Positions 46,283 through 55,281 of a stretch of DNA of 64,000 nt are shown here, one piece after another. Positions within the stretch are counted from its first letter, which is position 1. Each line of letters opens with the position of its first letter. The notes beneath the pieces were generated by a model, which worked only from the letters and a program-made list of their open reading frames with translations, did not search any database and had not been told where the DNA came from. The position numbers were made by a program, and so were the translations under genes. Source of the DNA: Paragemmobacter straminiformis (GTDB lineage: Bacteria > Pseudomonadota > Alphaproteobacteria > Rhodobacterales > Rhodobacteraceae). The stretch is from NCBI RefSeq assembly GCF_014243445.1, contig NZ_JACLQD010000002.1:558001-622000 (forward strand). Reading direction: 5' to 3'.

Positions 46283-46585
46283 ATGAGCGAGAAGACTCTG
46301 ACGCGGATGGACCTGAGCGAAGCGGTGTTCCGCGAGGTCGGTCTGTCGCGCAACGAAAGCGCGATGCTTGTCGAAAGCGTGCTGCAACACATGTCGGAAG
46401 CGCTGGCTTCGGGCGAGGTCGTGAAGATTTCGTCCTTTGGCACCTTTTCGGTCCGTGACAAGACGGCCCGCGTGGGCCGCAACCCCAAGACAGGCGACGA
46501 GGTGCCGATCAGCCCGCGCCGCGTGCTGACCTTTCGCCCCTCGCATCTGATGAAGGACCGGGTCGCCGCCGGATCGAAGAAGTAA
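46283..46585 (+). CDS. ihfA: Integration host factor subunit alpha
   Basis: A 100-residue DNA-bending protein, one half of the IHF heterodimer. [22 protein letters not shown] is the IhfA N-terminus, [13 protein letters not shown] is the body, and [14 protein letters not shown] forms the DNA-contacting arm with the intercalating proline. The ATG at 46283 is chosen over one seven codons upstream because GGGGGAGG lies at the proper distance. merR follows within 16 bp. Confidence 0.95.
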   Translation: MSEKTLTRMDLSEAVFREVGLSRNESAMLVESVLQHMSEALASGEVVKISSFGTFSVRDKTARVGRNPKTGDEVPISPRRVLTFRPSHLMKDRVAAGSKK

Positions 46586-46600
46586 GGGTCGCCGGCGCGG

Positions 46601-47344
46601 ATGGACAAATCGCCCGACGCATTCCGCACGATCAGCGAGGTGGCCGAGCATCTCGACACGCCCGCCCATGTGCTGAGGTTCTGGGAAAGCCGCTTTCCCC
46701 AGATCCGGCCCGTGAAGCGGGCGGGCGGGCGGCGCTATTACCGCCCCGCCGATATGGCGCTGCTGGCGGGAATCAAGAAGCTGCTGCATGAGGACGGGCT
46801 GACCATACGCGGCGTGCAGAAGATCTTGCGCGAGCAGGGCGTGCGCCATGTGGCGGCCCTTGGCGGGATGGGTCCGGCCGCAGTGCCCGAGGCGGATGTC
46901 GAGGCTGTGCTGGCCGCCGAATTCGGCGTTGCGGCCGAGACGGCCAGCGATACGGCCGAGGTGCAGACGGCGCAGGTGATTTCGCTGGAAGCCGCCCTTG
47001 CGCGGCAGGCGGCCGCAACCGAAGCCCCTGCCCCGCCCGAGCCGGAGGACATTCCCGAAGCGCCCTTTGTCGAGGTCGAGGAAGCCCCCCTGCCCGAGCC
47101 GATCGCCTTTGCGCCGCCCCCTGCCCCGGAGGCGGCACAGGCCGATGACGCGACCGAGGAACGGGGCGAGGACGATTCGAAGCAGCCTGTTGAAACCCTT
47201 GGGGAAACCACCCTTGCCATGCGGTTGCGGCAGGCCGATCCGGCCGATCTTACGGCCAGCCGTGCCGAATTGGCGGCGATCCGCGCGCGTCTGGTCGAGC
47301 TGCGCGGGCGTCTGGCACTGGGCGTGCGGCGTCGGGCGCGGTGA
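46601..47344 (+). CDS. MerR-family transcriptional regulator
   Basis: A 247-residue regulator. The winged helix lies at residues about 10-80 ([40 protein letters not shown]), followed by [19 protein letters not shown]. The C-terminal 140 residues are low-complexity, rich in Ala, Pro and Glu, then a short helical end ([24 protein letters not shown]). It lacks metal-binding cysteines. This MerR protein downstream of ihfA is a constant feature of alphaproteobacteria; its target is unknown. Confidence 0.9.
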   Translation: MDKSPDAFRTISEVAEHLDTPAHVLRFWESRFPQIRPVKRAGGRRYYRPADMALLAGIKKLLHEDGLTIRGVQKILREQGVRHVAALGGMGPAAVPEADVEAVLAAEFGVAAETASDTAEVQTAQVISLEAALARQAAATEAPAPPEPEDIPEAPFVEVEEAPLPEPIAFAPPPAPEAAQADDATEERGEDDSKQPVETLGETTLAMRLRQADPADLTASRAELAAIRARLVELRGRLALGVRRRAR

Positions 47345-47407
47345 TTGACGTTTTGGCGGTTTTTCCTGCTTGCCCCTGCCCCGAAAAGCGGTATGTAGGC
47401 GGCGTGT

Positions 47408-47485
47408 CGGGCCGTGGCGCAGCCTGGTTAGCGCGTCCGTCTGGGGGGCGGAAGGTCGAGAGTTCGAATCTCTCCGGCCCGACCA
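47408..47485 (+). tRNA. tRNA-Pro (GGG anticodon)
   Basis: The 78-nt gene has the acceptor stem CGGGCCG / CGGCCCG, the anticodon loop CTGGGGG giving anticodon GGG, a T-arm with GTTCGAATC, and an encoded CCA end. It reads proline CCC codons. The position after merR is typical of the clade. Confidence 0.97.
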
Positions 47486-47555
47486 ACACCGAAACCGCCC
47501 GCCTGCCATCCGGCAGCGCGGGCGGTTCCGTTTCAGGCCTGCGGGGGGATGGGTC

Positions 47556-48632
47556 ATGGTGACGACAGGCGTACTTCCGGCGCAGGCCATCTGCGGTTTG
47601 ATCGGCACGGGCGCGATTGCGGCCCATCCGGCGGTGATCGAGGCGCAGGTGCAGCCGGCGAGCCTCGATCTGCGGTTGGGCACGGTGGCTTACCGCGTGC
47701 GGGCCAGCTTTCTTGCAGGGCACGGGCGGACGGTGGCCGAGCGCATCGCGGAATTCGAGATGCACGCGGTAGACCTGTCGAATGGCGCGGTTCTGGAAAA
47801 GGGCTGCGTCTATGTGATTCCGCTGATGGAGGGGCTGGCCCTGCCTGCGGGGATCACGGCGGTGGCCAATGCGAAATCCTCGACCGGGCGGCTGGATCTG
47901 CTGACGCGGACCATCACGGATGGCGGCGCAGAGTTCGACCGGATTCCCGACGGATACAAAGGCCCGCTTTACGCCGAGGTCTGCCCGCGCAGTTTTTCGG
48001 TGCTGGTGCGGCCGGGAATGCGGTTGAACCAGATCCGGTTCCGCAGCGGGCAAGCCGTGGTGTCGGATGCCGAACTGGCAAGGCTGCATGCCAGCGAGGG
48101 GCTGGTGTCGGGCGAGGCGGTGATTTCGGATGGCTTGGGCTTTTCGGTCGATCTGCGGCCCGCGACAGGCGATCTGGTGGGCTATCGCGCCAAGCCGCAT
48201 ACGGGGGTGATCGATCTGGACAGGATCGGGCATTATCCGGCGGGCGAGTTCTGGGAGGAGGTCCGCACCAGCGAGGGGCGGATCATCCTTGACCCCGGTG
48301 CCTTCTACATTCTGGTCAGCCGCGAGGCCGTGACGATCCCGCCCGACTATGCGGCCGAGATGGCCCCCTATCTGGCGATGGTGGGCGAATTCCGCGTGCA
48401 TTACGCAGGCTTCTTCGACCCCGGTTTCGGCCATGCGGCGGCGGGGGGCGCGGGGTCGCGCGGCGTGCTGGAAGTGCGCTGCCACGAGGCGCCCTTTGTG
48501 CTGGAACACGGGCAGGTCGTGGGGCGGCTGGTCTACGAGCATATGGCCGAGCGGCCCGATACGCTTTACGGCCGCGAGATCAGATCGAACTATCAGGGTC
48601 AGGGTCTGAAACTGGCGAAACAGTTCAAATAG
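47556..48632 (+). CDS. dcd: 2'-deoxycytidine 5'-triphosphate deaminase
   Basis: A 358-residue protein of the dCTP-deaminase/dUTPase superfamily, about twice the usual length. This long form, a tandem of two related halves, is common in Rhodobacteraceae. The first half has QPASLDLRLGTVAYRV and the active-site block NAKSSTGRLDLLTRTITDGG; the second half has the strand EFRVHYAGFFDPGFG. It forms dUTP from dCTP for thymidylate synthesis. The ATG at 47556 follows GGGGGGATGGG; the frame is open upstream across the tRNA, which is not coding. Paired palindromes start 4 bp after its stop. Confidence 0.9.
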   Translation: MVTTGVLPAQAICGLIGTGAIAAHPAVIEAQVQPASLDLRLGTVAYRVRASFLAGHGRTVAERIAEFEMHAVDLSNGAVLEKGCVYVIPLMEGLALPAGITAVANAKSSTGRLDLLTRTITDGGAEFDRIPDGYKGPLYAEVCPRSFSVLVRPGMRLNQIRFRSGQAVVSDAELARLHASEGLVSGEAVISDGLGFSVDLRPATGDLVGYRAKPHTGVIDLDRIGHYPAGEFWEEVRTSEGRIILDPGAFYILVSREAVTIPPDYAAEMAPYLAMVGEFRVHYAGFFDPGFGHAAAGGAGSRGVLEVRCHEAPFVLEHGQVVGRLVYEHMAERPDTLYGREIRSNYQGQGLKLAKQFK

Positions 48633-48635
48633 CGC

Positions 48636-48679
48636 GCAAATTCCTTGGAAGGAATTTGCAAATCCGTTCGAACGGAATT
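48636..48679. repeat. Paired palindromes, copy E
   Basis: GCAAATTCCTT-GG-AAGGAATTTGC (48636-48659) is followed at once by an imperfect palindrome centred on CCGTTCGAACGG (48660-48679). The pair exactly fills the space between the convergent stops of dcd and the small gene at 48682. Confidence 0.88.
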
Positions 48680-48681
48680 GG

Positions 48682-48870
48682 CTACCAGAGTTTGCGGCCG
48701 ATGCGGATCGACTGGTTCAGCCGTTTTATCGTCGCCCGCGTCTGCGGATCGGGCTTTGCGCCCTTTTCTTCCGGCCCCGCGAAGCGGTCGAAGCCTGCGT
48801 CGATGCCGCGGTTGACCAGACGGCGGATGATCGGGTTCAGGATCATCATCAGAAGTTTCGACAGGTCCAT
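48682..48870 (-). CDS. Small conserved protein downstream of scpB
   Basis: A 62-residue basic protein, MDLSKLLMMILNPIIRRLVNRG at the start and ATIKRLNQSIRIGRKLW at the end. The N-terminal third is amphipathic and may contact the membrane. I choose the ATG at 48870, because GAGGA lies 9 bases upstream; a GTG overlapping the scpB stop at 48876 is possible. It follows scpB directly and is probably part of that operon. In related genomes a short gene sits between scpB and the tat genes, but tat is absent here. Function unknown. Confidence 0.65.
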   Translation of the reverse strand: MDLSKLLMMILNPIIRRLVNRGIDAGFDRFAGPEEKGAKPDPQTRATIKRLNQSIRIGRKLW

Positions 48871-48875
48871 TTTCA

Positions 48876-49523
48876 CTAATCCTCGAACAATTCGCTTTGG
48901 CCGGTGGTGGCCTCGTCCTCGTCATCCTGTTTTTGCATGCTGCCCGGGAGGGGGCGGTTGTCGAGCAGGCCCGCCGCGCGCAATTCCTTGAGGCCCGGAA
49001 GATCGCGGGCGGATTCAAGGCCGAAATGGTCGAGGAAATGTTCGGTCACGACAAAGGTGACGGGGCGACCGGGGGTCATGCGGCGGCGGCCAAGGCGGAT
49101 CCAGTCGAGTTCGAGAAGCTGGTCGATGGTTCCGCGCGAGACGGCGACGCCGCGGATTTCCTCGATCTCGGCGCGGGTGACGGGCTGGTGATAGGCGACG
49201 ATGGCAAGGGTTTCGATGGCGGCGCGCGACAGTTTGCGCTGTTCCACGGTTTCCTTTTGCAACAGGTGGCCAAGATCGGCGGCGGTGCGGAAGGCATGGG
49301 CATCCCCCACGCGCACCAGATGCACGCCGCGCCCTTCGTAGCGTTTGCGCAGGTGGACCAAAGCTTCGGCCGGGTCGCAGCCGTGGGGCATGCGGGCCTG
49401 AAGCTCGGACACGGTGACGGGGTCTGCGCTGGCAAAGAGGATGGCTTCGACCATGCGCTCTTGCTCGCCCATCGGGGGGGCTTCGAACAGGGTCTTTTCG
49501 ATGGGTTCGGGCGTGTCGGTCAT
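48876..49523 (-). CDS. scpB: Segregation and condensation protein B
   Basis: A 215-residue winged-helix partner of SMC and ScpA in chromosome condensation. MVEAILFASADPVTVSELQARMP opens the first winged helix. The second contains ETLAIVAYHQPVTRAEIEEIRGV and LLELDWIRLGRRRMTPGRPVTF, both strongly family-specific. The C-terminal tail is acidic. Its start overlaps the scpA stop by 4 bp. Confidence 0.96.
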   Translation of the reverse strand: MTDTPEPIEKTLFEAPPMGEQERMVEAILFASADPVTVSELQARMPHGCDPAEALVHLRKRYEGRGVHLVRVGDAHAFRTAADLGHLLQKETVEQRKLSRAAIETLAIVAYHQPVTRAEIEEIRGVAVSRGTIDQLLELDWIRLGRRRMTPGRPVTFVVTEHFLDHFGLESARDLPGLKELRAAGLLDNRPLPGSMQKQDDEDEATTGQSELFED

Positions 49524-50308
49524 GCGCCGTCCCTTCGGCGAAGCTGGATCGGCGAGAAGGTTTCGCCCTGCCGCAGTTCGACCTGTCCGCGTTTGGCAAG
49601 TTCGAGGATGGCGGCGAAATGCGCGGCGGTCGATGACCGGCGGCGCATCGGGTTCACGTCCCAGCCTTCGGGCAGGAAAGAGGTGAGGTCGGCCCAGTCA
49701 CCGGCATAGCCGATCAGGCCGCGCATCCGGTCGAGCGCCTGTTCCATCGTGAAAACGTGGTCGCGGTCCATCACGAAGGGGCGGAATTCGTCCTTGGTGC
49801 GGATGCGGGCATAGGCGCGCATCAGGTCGATCAGGGTGGCGGTATAGGTCACGGTGCGGTGGCGGGTGACGTCTTCCGGCACGCCACGGGCAAAGATATC
49901 GCGGCCCAACTGGTCGCGCGCCATCAGGCGGGCGGCGGCTTCGCGCATGGCTTCGAGGCGTTCGAGCTGGAAGGCGAGATGTGCGGCGAGTTCTTCGGCC
50001 GAGGGGCCGTCATCGCCGGGATCGGGCGGCAGCAGGAGGCGCGATTTCAGGAAGGCAAGCCAGGCGGCCATGACAAGGTAATCGGCGGCAAGCTCGATCC
50101 GCAGCGCGCGGGCGCGTTCGACGAAAACCATATACTGGTTGGCAAGTTCCAGAACCGAGATGCGGCGCAGATCGACCTTTTGCGTGCGCGACAGGGTCAG
50201 CAGCAGGTCGAGCGGGCCTTCGAAGCCGTCGACATCGACGATCAGCGCCTCGGAGGCGAGGCGTTCGGCCGGGGTGAGGCGTTCGGCTTCGCTCCAGTCA
50301 TCGGACAT
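49520..50308 (-). CDS. scpA: Segregation and condensation protein A
   Basis: A 262-residue kleisin that bridges the SMC heads. FEGPLDLLLTLSRTQKVDLRRISVLELANQYMVFVE is the N-terminal SMC-binding domain. The middle region is rich in acid and glycine (PPDPGDDGPSAEE). The C-terminal winged helix contains HFAAILELAKRGQVELRQ. The start at 50308 overlaps nagZ by 11 bp. Confidence 0.95.
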   Translation of the reverse strand: MSDDWSEAERLTPAERLASEALIVDVDGFEGPLDLLLTLSRTQKVDLRRISVLELANQYMVFVERARALRIELAADYLVMAAWLAFLKSRLLLPPDPGDDGPSAEELAAHLAFQLERLEAMREAAARLMARDQLGRDIFARGVPEDVTRHRTVTYTATLIDLMRAYARIRTKDEFRPFVMDRDHVFTMEQALDRMRGLIGYAGDWADLTSFLPEGWDVNPMRRRSSTAAHFAAILELAKRGQVELRQGETFSPIQLRRRDGA

Positions 50309-51314
50309 GGGCGGCACCGGAGAGGGCGTTGAATTCGGCCAGAAGCGCGTCGATGTCGGCAGGTTCCGGGTCGCGGCGGCAGCGCAGGGCCGCGGCGGCA
50401 CGGGTGGCCGTGGCGGCGGACATGCGGCCTGCGGCGGCGGCGACGGCCTGCATTTCGGCCATGTCGCCCTTGCAATGCAGGGCGATGTCGCAGCCTGCGG
50501 CGATGGAGCGGGCCGCACGTTCGGCCAAGGTGCCGGACAGGGCCTGCATGTTGAGGTCATCGGTCATGAGAAGGCCGGAAAAGCCGATCTCGTCGCGGAT
50601 CACGCGGATCATTTCGGGCGATTGCGTGGCGGGATGATCCGCATCATGCGCGGCAAAGACGATATGGGCCGTCATCGCCATAGGCAGGTCGTTCAGGGCG
50701 CGGAAGGGGGCGAAATCGGTGTCGCGCAGGGTGGCCCTGTCTACGGTGACGGTGGGCAGGTCGTGATGCGTGTCGGCCGATGAGCGGCCATGTCCGGGAA
50801 GGTGCTTGATGACGGGCAGCACGCCGCCGGCAAGGAAGCCGTCGGCGACGGCGCGGGCGATGCCGGTCACAAGGCCGGGGTTGCCGCCGTAGCAGCGGTT
50901 CTTCAGGAAAGGATGGGTTTCGGGCAGAGCCAGATCGGCGCAGGGGGCGCAATTGGCGTCGATGCCCACGGCACGCAATTCGGCCGCCATGACCCGCGCG
51001 CGCAGGGCCATGACCAGTGCCGCATGCGGGCCAGCGGCTTCGACCTGATCGAGCGGGGGCAGCCATTCGCGCCAATGCGGCGCGCGCAGGCGCTGGACGC
51101 GCCCCCCTTCCTGATCGACCAGAACCGGAGCCTCGCGCCCGACGCTGTCGCGCAGGTCAGAGGTGAGGCGGCGCAGCTGGTCGGGGGTTTCGACGTTGCG
51201 GGCAAAGACGATGAAACCGAAGGGGTCGGCGTCACGGTAGAAGGCGCGTTCGTCGGCGGTCAGCACAGGCCCGGAACAGCCGAAGATCGTGGCCCCTGTC
51301 GGTCGGGCTGTCAT
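50298..51314 (-). CDS. nagZ: Beta-N-acetylhexosaminidase (GH3)
   Basis: A 338-residue cytoplasmic GH3 enzyme that trims N-acetylglucosamine from peptidoglycan fragments during recycling. The family signature is KHLPGHGRSSADTHHDLP, which carries the acid/base histidine loop. The nucleophile aspartate lies in GLLMTDDLNMQAL, and LVDQEGGRVQRLR is a third block. It overlaps both neighbours: the SPOR-protein stop by 4 bp and scpA by 11 bp. The nagZ-scpA-scpB order is standard. Confidence 0.95.
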   Translation of the reverse strand: MTARPTGATIFGCSGPVLTADERAFYRDADPFGFIVFARNVETPDQLRRLTSDLRDSVGREAPVLVDQEGGRVQRLRAPHWREWLPPLDQVEAAGPHAALVMALRARVMAAELRAVGIDANCAPCADLALPETHPFLKNRCYGGNPGLVTGIARAVADGFLAGGVLPVIKHLPGHGRSSADTHHDLPTVTVDRATLRDTDFAPFRALNDLPMAMTAHIVFAAHDADHPATQSPEMIRVIRDEIGFSGLLMTDDLNMQALSGTLAERAARSIAAGCDIALHCKGDMAEMQAVAAAAGRMSAATATRAAAALRCRRDPEPADIDALLAEFNALSGAAHVR

Positions 51315-52330
51315 CGTTGTTCGACCGGAATGCAGGCGGCGTTCTGTTCGAGCAGCGTCAGGCAGAAACTGCGGGTTTCGGCCTCGTCCGCGAAGCCGTG
51401 GGCGCGCAGGCGGAAAAAGGTGGAGCCGCCGCTTTCGGCGGATTGCACGACCATCGCCTTGCCCGCAAAGGCGGGGCCGAACTGGTTGGTCAGCTTGAGC
51501 CATTCGCCCCGCGCCTGATCGGCGGTGTCGAAGGCGCCAAGCTGGACAAGGCGCGTGCCGACGGGAATGGCGGAAGGGTCCACCTCGACCACGGGCGGCG
51601 GGGCGGCGGTTTCGGCCAAGGCGGGGGCGGTGTCGGTGGCGGCGGGGTCGGTTGCCACGGACGCGGCGCCAAAGCTGGCCGGACGCGCGAGAGGGCGCGT
51701 CGACGGCGCGGCGGCGGCGGCTTCGGGTGCGGCGGTTTCGGGCGTTGCGACATCGGTCGCGGCAAGGGTGGTATCAACGCTGCCCACGTCTTCCTCGATG
51801 CTGGCGGCATCGGGATCGGCGGCGAGGGCTTCGGCAAGGGCCTTGGCCACGGCGTCGGCATCGGCCCCGCCTTCGGTGGCGGCAAGGGGGGCCACGGGGG
51901 CCACGACGGGGGCAAGGGCGGTGTCTTGCAACGGGGTAGCAGGGGCCGCGCCGTTCAGGTCTTCGGCGGCGGCGTCCTCATCGGTCAGTTCGACGGGGCG
52001 CGGGGCGAGGATGAGCTGTTCGGGCGGGGGCGCTGCGGCGCCGAGGGCTGCGACGTCATTGACGGCAAGACCCTGATGGGCGGCCACCTCGCCGCCCGGA
52101 TTGGCGGGGGCCATGCGCATCGGCCCCTCGAGCGCGCGGACGACGGGAATGCCGTTCACGTCGCGCACGGCGAGTTTGTAGCCCCAGACACCAAGGCCGA
52201 TCACCAAGGCGACCGAGCTGACGGCACCCGCGATGTTCACCAGCCGCGAGGGTTGCAACCCCCGCGCCTCGGTCCGCCCGTCGGCTGCACCGTAGCCGTC
52301 ATCGAAATCTTCGAAGTCCACGTCCGCCAT
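51311..52330 (-). CDS. SPOR-domain protein
   Basis: A 339-residue bitopic protein. A short acidic cytoplasmic tail (MADVDFEDFDDGYG) precedes one membrane helix (IAGAVSSVALVIGLGVWGYKLAV). A long Ala/Pro-rich periplasmic linker covers residues about 90-250. A C-terminal SPOR domain (GTRLVQLGAFDTADQARGEW ... FFRLRAHGFADEAETRSFC) binds glycan strands lacking stem peptides at division sites. Immediately followed by nagZ, it is probably a divisome-associated peptidoglycan-binding protein. Confidence 0.9.
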   Translation of the reverse strand: MADVDFEDFDDGYGAADGRTEARGLQPSRLVNIAGAVSSVALVIGLGVWGYKLAVRDVNGIPVVRALEGPMRMAPANPGGEVAAHQGLAVNDVAALGAAAPPPEQLILAPRPVELTDEDAAAEDLNGAAPATPLQDTALAPVVAPVAPLAATEGGADADAVAKALAEALAADPDAASIEEDVGSVDTTLAATDVATPETAAPEAAAAAPSTRPLARPASFGAASVATDPAATDTAPALAETAAPPPVVEVDPSAIPVGTRLVQLGAFDTADQARGEWLKLTNQFGPAFAGKAMVVQSAESGGSTFFRLRAHGFADEAETRSFCLTLLEQNAACIPVEQR

Positions 52331-52401
52331 GCCCTGCCTCATACGGGGTGGTTGGACCCGCCCCGCCAAATGCCCGCCTTCTCTGGTCGGACGCTTGTTT
52401 T

Positions 52402-54147
52402 TCAGCGCATTTCCTCGACCGGAGTGACGCCCAAGATAGCAAGACCGCTGCAAATCACAACCGAAACGGCCCGGGCAAGGGCGATTTTCGCTTGGGACGT
52501 TGCCGATTCACCTTCCTGAATGAAGCGGAGCGAGGTGTCGTCGTTGCCACGGTTCCACAGGCCGTGGAAATCAGAGGCGAGTTCGTAGAGGTAGAAGGCG
52601 ACGCGGTGCGGTTCGTTGTTGCGGGCGGCGATTTCGACAAGGCGCGGCCATTCGGCGAGTTTCTTGGCGAGGGTCACTTCGGCCTCGTGGGTCAGGCCCG
52701 CAAGGTCAGCGGCGGAAAGCGTGGCGTCATCGACGGCAAGCCCGGCCTCGCGCGCTTTGCGCAGGACGGAATTGATGCGGGCGTTGGCGTATTGGACGTA
52801 GAAAACGGGGTTGTCCTTGGACTGTTCCAGCACCTTGTCGAAGTCGAAGTCGAGTGCTGCGTCGTTCTTGCGGGTCAGCATCACGAAGCGCGTGACGTCT
52901 GCCCCCGCCTGTTCGACCACATCGCGCAGGGTGACGAAGGTCCCTGCCCGCTTGGACATCTTGAAGGGTTCGCCGTTCTTGTAAAGCTTCACAAGCTGGA
53001 TCAGCTTGATGTCGAGCGGCACGCGGCCGTTCGACAGGGCCGAGACGGCGGCCTTCATGCGTTTGACGTAGCCGCCGTGGTCGGCCCCGAAAATGTCGAT
53101 CAGCGCGTCGAAGCCGCGACGCACCTTGTTGTAGTGATAGGCGATGTCGGGGGCGAAATAGGTCCATGAGCCGTCGGATTTCTTGACCGGGCGGTCGACA
53201 TCGTCGCCATGCGCGGTCGAGCGGAACAGCGTCTGGATGCGCGGTTCCCAGTCGTCGGGTTCCTTGCCCTTGGGCGGTTCGAGCGTGCCTTCGTAGATCA
53301 GGCCCATGCTGCGCAGGGTTTCGATCGCGGCCTCGATCTCGCCCGTGCCGTAAAGCGCCTTTTCGGAGGAGTAGACATCCATCTGCACGCCGAGCAGGGC
53401 GAGGTCGCCACGGATCTCCTCCATCATCATGGCCGAGGCGAAGTCGCGCACGTCCCTGAGCCAGACGGATTCGGGCTGGTCGAGAAGCGAGGTGCCGTAT
53501 TTGGCCTTGAGCGCCTCGCCCACGGGGATGAGATAGTCGCCGGGGTAAAGGCCTTCGCGGATTTCGGGAGAGAGGCCGTTCGCCTCGCGGTAGCGTTCAA
53601 AGGCGGAGCGGGCGAGGACATCGACCTGCGCGCCGCCGTCGTTGATGTAATATTCGCGCGTGACGTTCCAGCCGGCAAAGGCCAGCAGGCGGGCGAGCGC
53701 ATCGCCGAATACCGCGCCGCGCACATGGCCCACGTGCATCGGCCCCGTGGGGTTGGCCGAGACGAATTCGACGTTGACCTTGAGCCCCGCGCCAAGGTTG
53801 GCGCGGCCATAGGCGATGCCTTGGGTCAGCACCGAACGCACGAGGCCCTGCCAGATCACCGGATTGAGCCGCAGGTTGAGGAAGCCCGGCCCGGCCACAT
53901 CGGCCCCCGCGATGCGCGGATCGGCCATCAGGCGGGATGCGAGGGCATCGGCGATGGCGCGGGGTTGCAGCCCTGCGGGCTTGGCCAGCACCATCGCGGC
54001 ATTGGTTGCCATATCGCCGTGGGCGGCATCGCGCGGGGGTTCGACGGCAACGGCAGCGAAATCGAGACCTGCGGGAAGTTGGCCTTCGGCGGCCATTTCG
54101 TTCAGCGCGGCAAGGACGAGGTCCCGGATATCCGAGAAGAGGTTCAT
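52402..54147 (-). CDS. argS: Arginyl-tRNA synthetase
   Basis: A 581-residue class I synthetase. The HIGH-equivalent is [18 protein letters not shown], preceded by SANPTGPM, and the KMSKS-like region is [18 protein letters not shown]. The N-terminal additional domain contains [22 protein letters not shown]. The C-terminal anticodon-binding helices end in VTPVEEMR. The ATG at 54147 is preceded by AGGAAC; a longer frame from 54192 lacks homology. Confidence 0.97.
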   Translation of the reverse strand: MNLFSDIRDLVLAALNEMAAEGQLPAGLDFAAVAVEPPRDAAHGDMATNAAMVLAKPAGLQPRAIADALASRLMADPRIAGADVAGPGFLNLRLNPVIWQGLVRSVLTQGIAYGRANLGAGLKVNVEFVSANPTGPMHVGHVRGAVFGDALARLLAFAGWNVTREYYINDGGAQVDVLARSAFERYREANGLSPEIREGLYPGDYLIPVGEALKAKYGTSLLDQPESVWLRDVRDFASAMMMEEIRGDLALLGVQMDVYSSEKALYGTGEIEAAIETLRSMGLIYEGTLEPPKGKEPDDWEPRIQTLFRSTAHGDDVDRPVKKSDGSWTYFAPDIAYHYNKVRRGFDALIDIFGADHGGYVKRMKAAVSALSNGRVPLDIKLIQLVKLYKNGEPFKMSKRAGTFVTLRDVVEQAGADVTRFVMLTRKNDAALDFDFDKVLEQSKDNPVFYVQYANARINSVLRKAREAGLAVDDATLSAADLAGLTHEAEVTLAKKLAEWPRLVEIAARNNEPHRVAFYLYELASDFHGLWNRGNDDTSLRFIQEGESATSQAKIALARAVSVVICSGLAILGVTPVEEMR

Positions 54148-54215
54148 TTGATCAAGTTCCTGTCTGGTTGCCTTTGGCAATGCCAGAGGCATCCCGACAG
54201 GTCAAGGACGGCCCG

Positions 54216-54614
54216 TCAGGGTTGGGCCTTTTGCCAGTCATCCAAGGCGGCATTGGGTTCCGCCGGTGCCGATTGCGGCGGGCTGGCGGGACGGTTGCGC
54301 AGGTAATGGGTTTCGCGCGCGCCAAAGGTAAAGGTTATGACCCCGCCGATCAGCCACCACAGCGCCTCGGGCATGTTGGCAAGCGCGGTCATGCGGGCCG
54401 AGAACCCCGCAGGGTCAAGCATGGCGTAGCCGACAAGCAAAAGCGCGCCAAGCGCCATGATCGGGCGCGGCAGGCGGTTCACGGCGTCGACCATCTGGTC
54501 ATAGCGCCCTGCCCGTTTGGCGGCGGCCGGCATTTCGGCGTTCAGCGCATCGGCAAGGGCGCGCAGGGTGGCGGTCGCCTCGGTCGAGGAAAGAAGGCGG
54601 TCGATCAGGCCCAT
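54216..54614 (-). CDS. Putative holin
   Basis: A 132-residue protein with two clear membrane segments (PIMALGALLLVGYAMLDPAGF and ALWWLIGGVITFTFGARETHYL) and a possible amphipathic N-terminus. LINK-type residues GGVITFTFGARETHYLR match the holin family with predicted three-helix topology seen in gene-transfer-agent and phage lysis genes. Its start overlaps the endolysin stop by 10 bp. A holin-endolysin pair is therefore likely. It is not accompanied by phage structural genes. Confidence 0.78.
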   Translation of the reverse strand: MGLIDRLLSSTEATATLRALADALNAEMPAAAKRAGRYDQMVDAVNRLPRPIMALGALLLVGYAMLDPAGFSARMTALANMPEALWWLIGGVITFTFGARETHYLRNRPASPPQSAPAEPNAALDDWQKAQP

Positions 54615-55213
54615 GTGGCTGTCCTTTCGCGGTGTTGGCTGTCGGTGAGGTGGTAGCGCGGGGCGATGAAACGCTCGGCGCGGGTGATCCAGCCGCCCTT
54701 GCCGCCATCGCGCCGGCGGGCAAAGCGGCGCAGGACGGGGCGGGCGCCGGCAAGGGCGTAGTAGTAATTGCGCCGCGCGATGCCATAGGCGCAGGCGAGA
54801 TGGTCGGGTGCGGCGCGGGCGGCGGCGGCGGCGGCCCGGGCGGTCTGCGGGCCGACATGGCCATCGACGGCGCAGGGAAAGCCCATTCTGTTCAGAAGTT
54901 TCTGAAGGATACGAACCGCTTGCGCGCCAGAGTTCACCTGCATGTCAAAGACCGAAGGTTGCAGGATTTCAGGCAGCAGGGACAGGCGCGGGCGGTGGAA
55001 GAATTCCGCCACATAGATCTCGGCCGTCTGGTCAAGCGTCAGGGCAAGAAGATCGGCGGTGTCGCAGCGGCCATCATGGTTCAGGTCGAGATGCAGGCGG
55101 CGCAAGGTCGAGAGGGTCACGCCGCGATGGGTCGGCCCGCCCGGATCGGCCGGATCATCGACGTAGCCGCCTTCGGATTGCGCGATGTCGCGGGCCAGTG
55201 CTGCGATGTCCAT
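54605..55213 (-). CDS. GH108 N-acetylmuramidase (endolysin-like)
   Basis: A 202-residue peptidoglycan hydrolase of glycoside hydrolase family 108. The N-terminal SEGGYVDDPADPGGPTHRGVTLSTL carries the EGGY catalytic Glu and the GGPT block. The C-terminal peptidoglycan-binding part contains FDMQVNSGAQAVRILQKLLN and VDGHVGPQT. No signal peptide is visible, so release would depend on the downstream holin. In Rhodobacter capsulatus, lysis genes of this type serve the gene transfer agent and lie away from its structural cluster; the same role here is an inference. Confidence 0.88.
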   Translation of the reverse strand: MDIAALARDIAQSEGGYVDDPADPGGPTHRGVTLSTLRRLHLDLNHDGRCDTADLLALTLDQTAEIYVAEFFHRPRLSLLPEILQPSVFDMQVNSGAQAVRILQKLLNRMGFPCAVDGHVGPQTARAAAAAARAAPDHLACAYGIARRNYYYALAGARPVLRRFARRRDGGKGGWITRAERFIAPRYHLTDSQHRERTATWA

Positions 55214-55281
55214 GATGCCCCCATTCCGTTCGGGGGCAGCATGGCAAAGCGGGGTTAACGCGGGCCTAGGGCTGCGCGCGC

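Noticed and set aside
54216-55213. Prophage remnant
   Set aside because: Only lysis-type genes are present, flanked closely by argS and ccmE-argC, with no integrase, attachment repeats, terminase or capsid genes.
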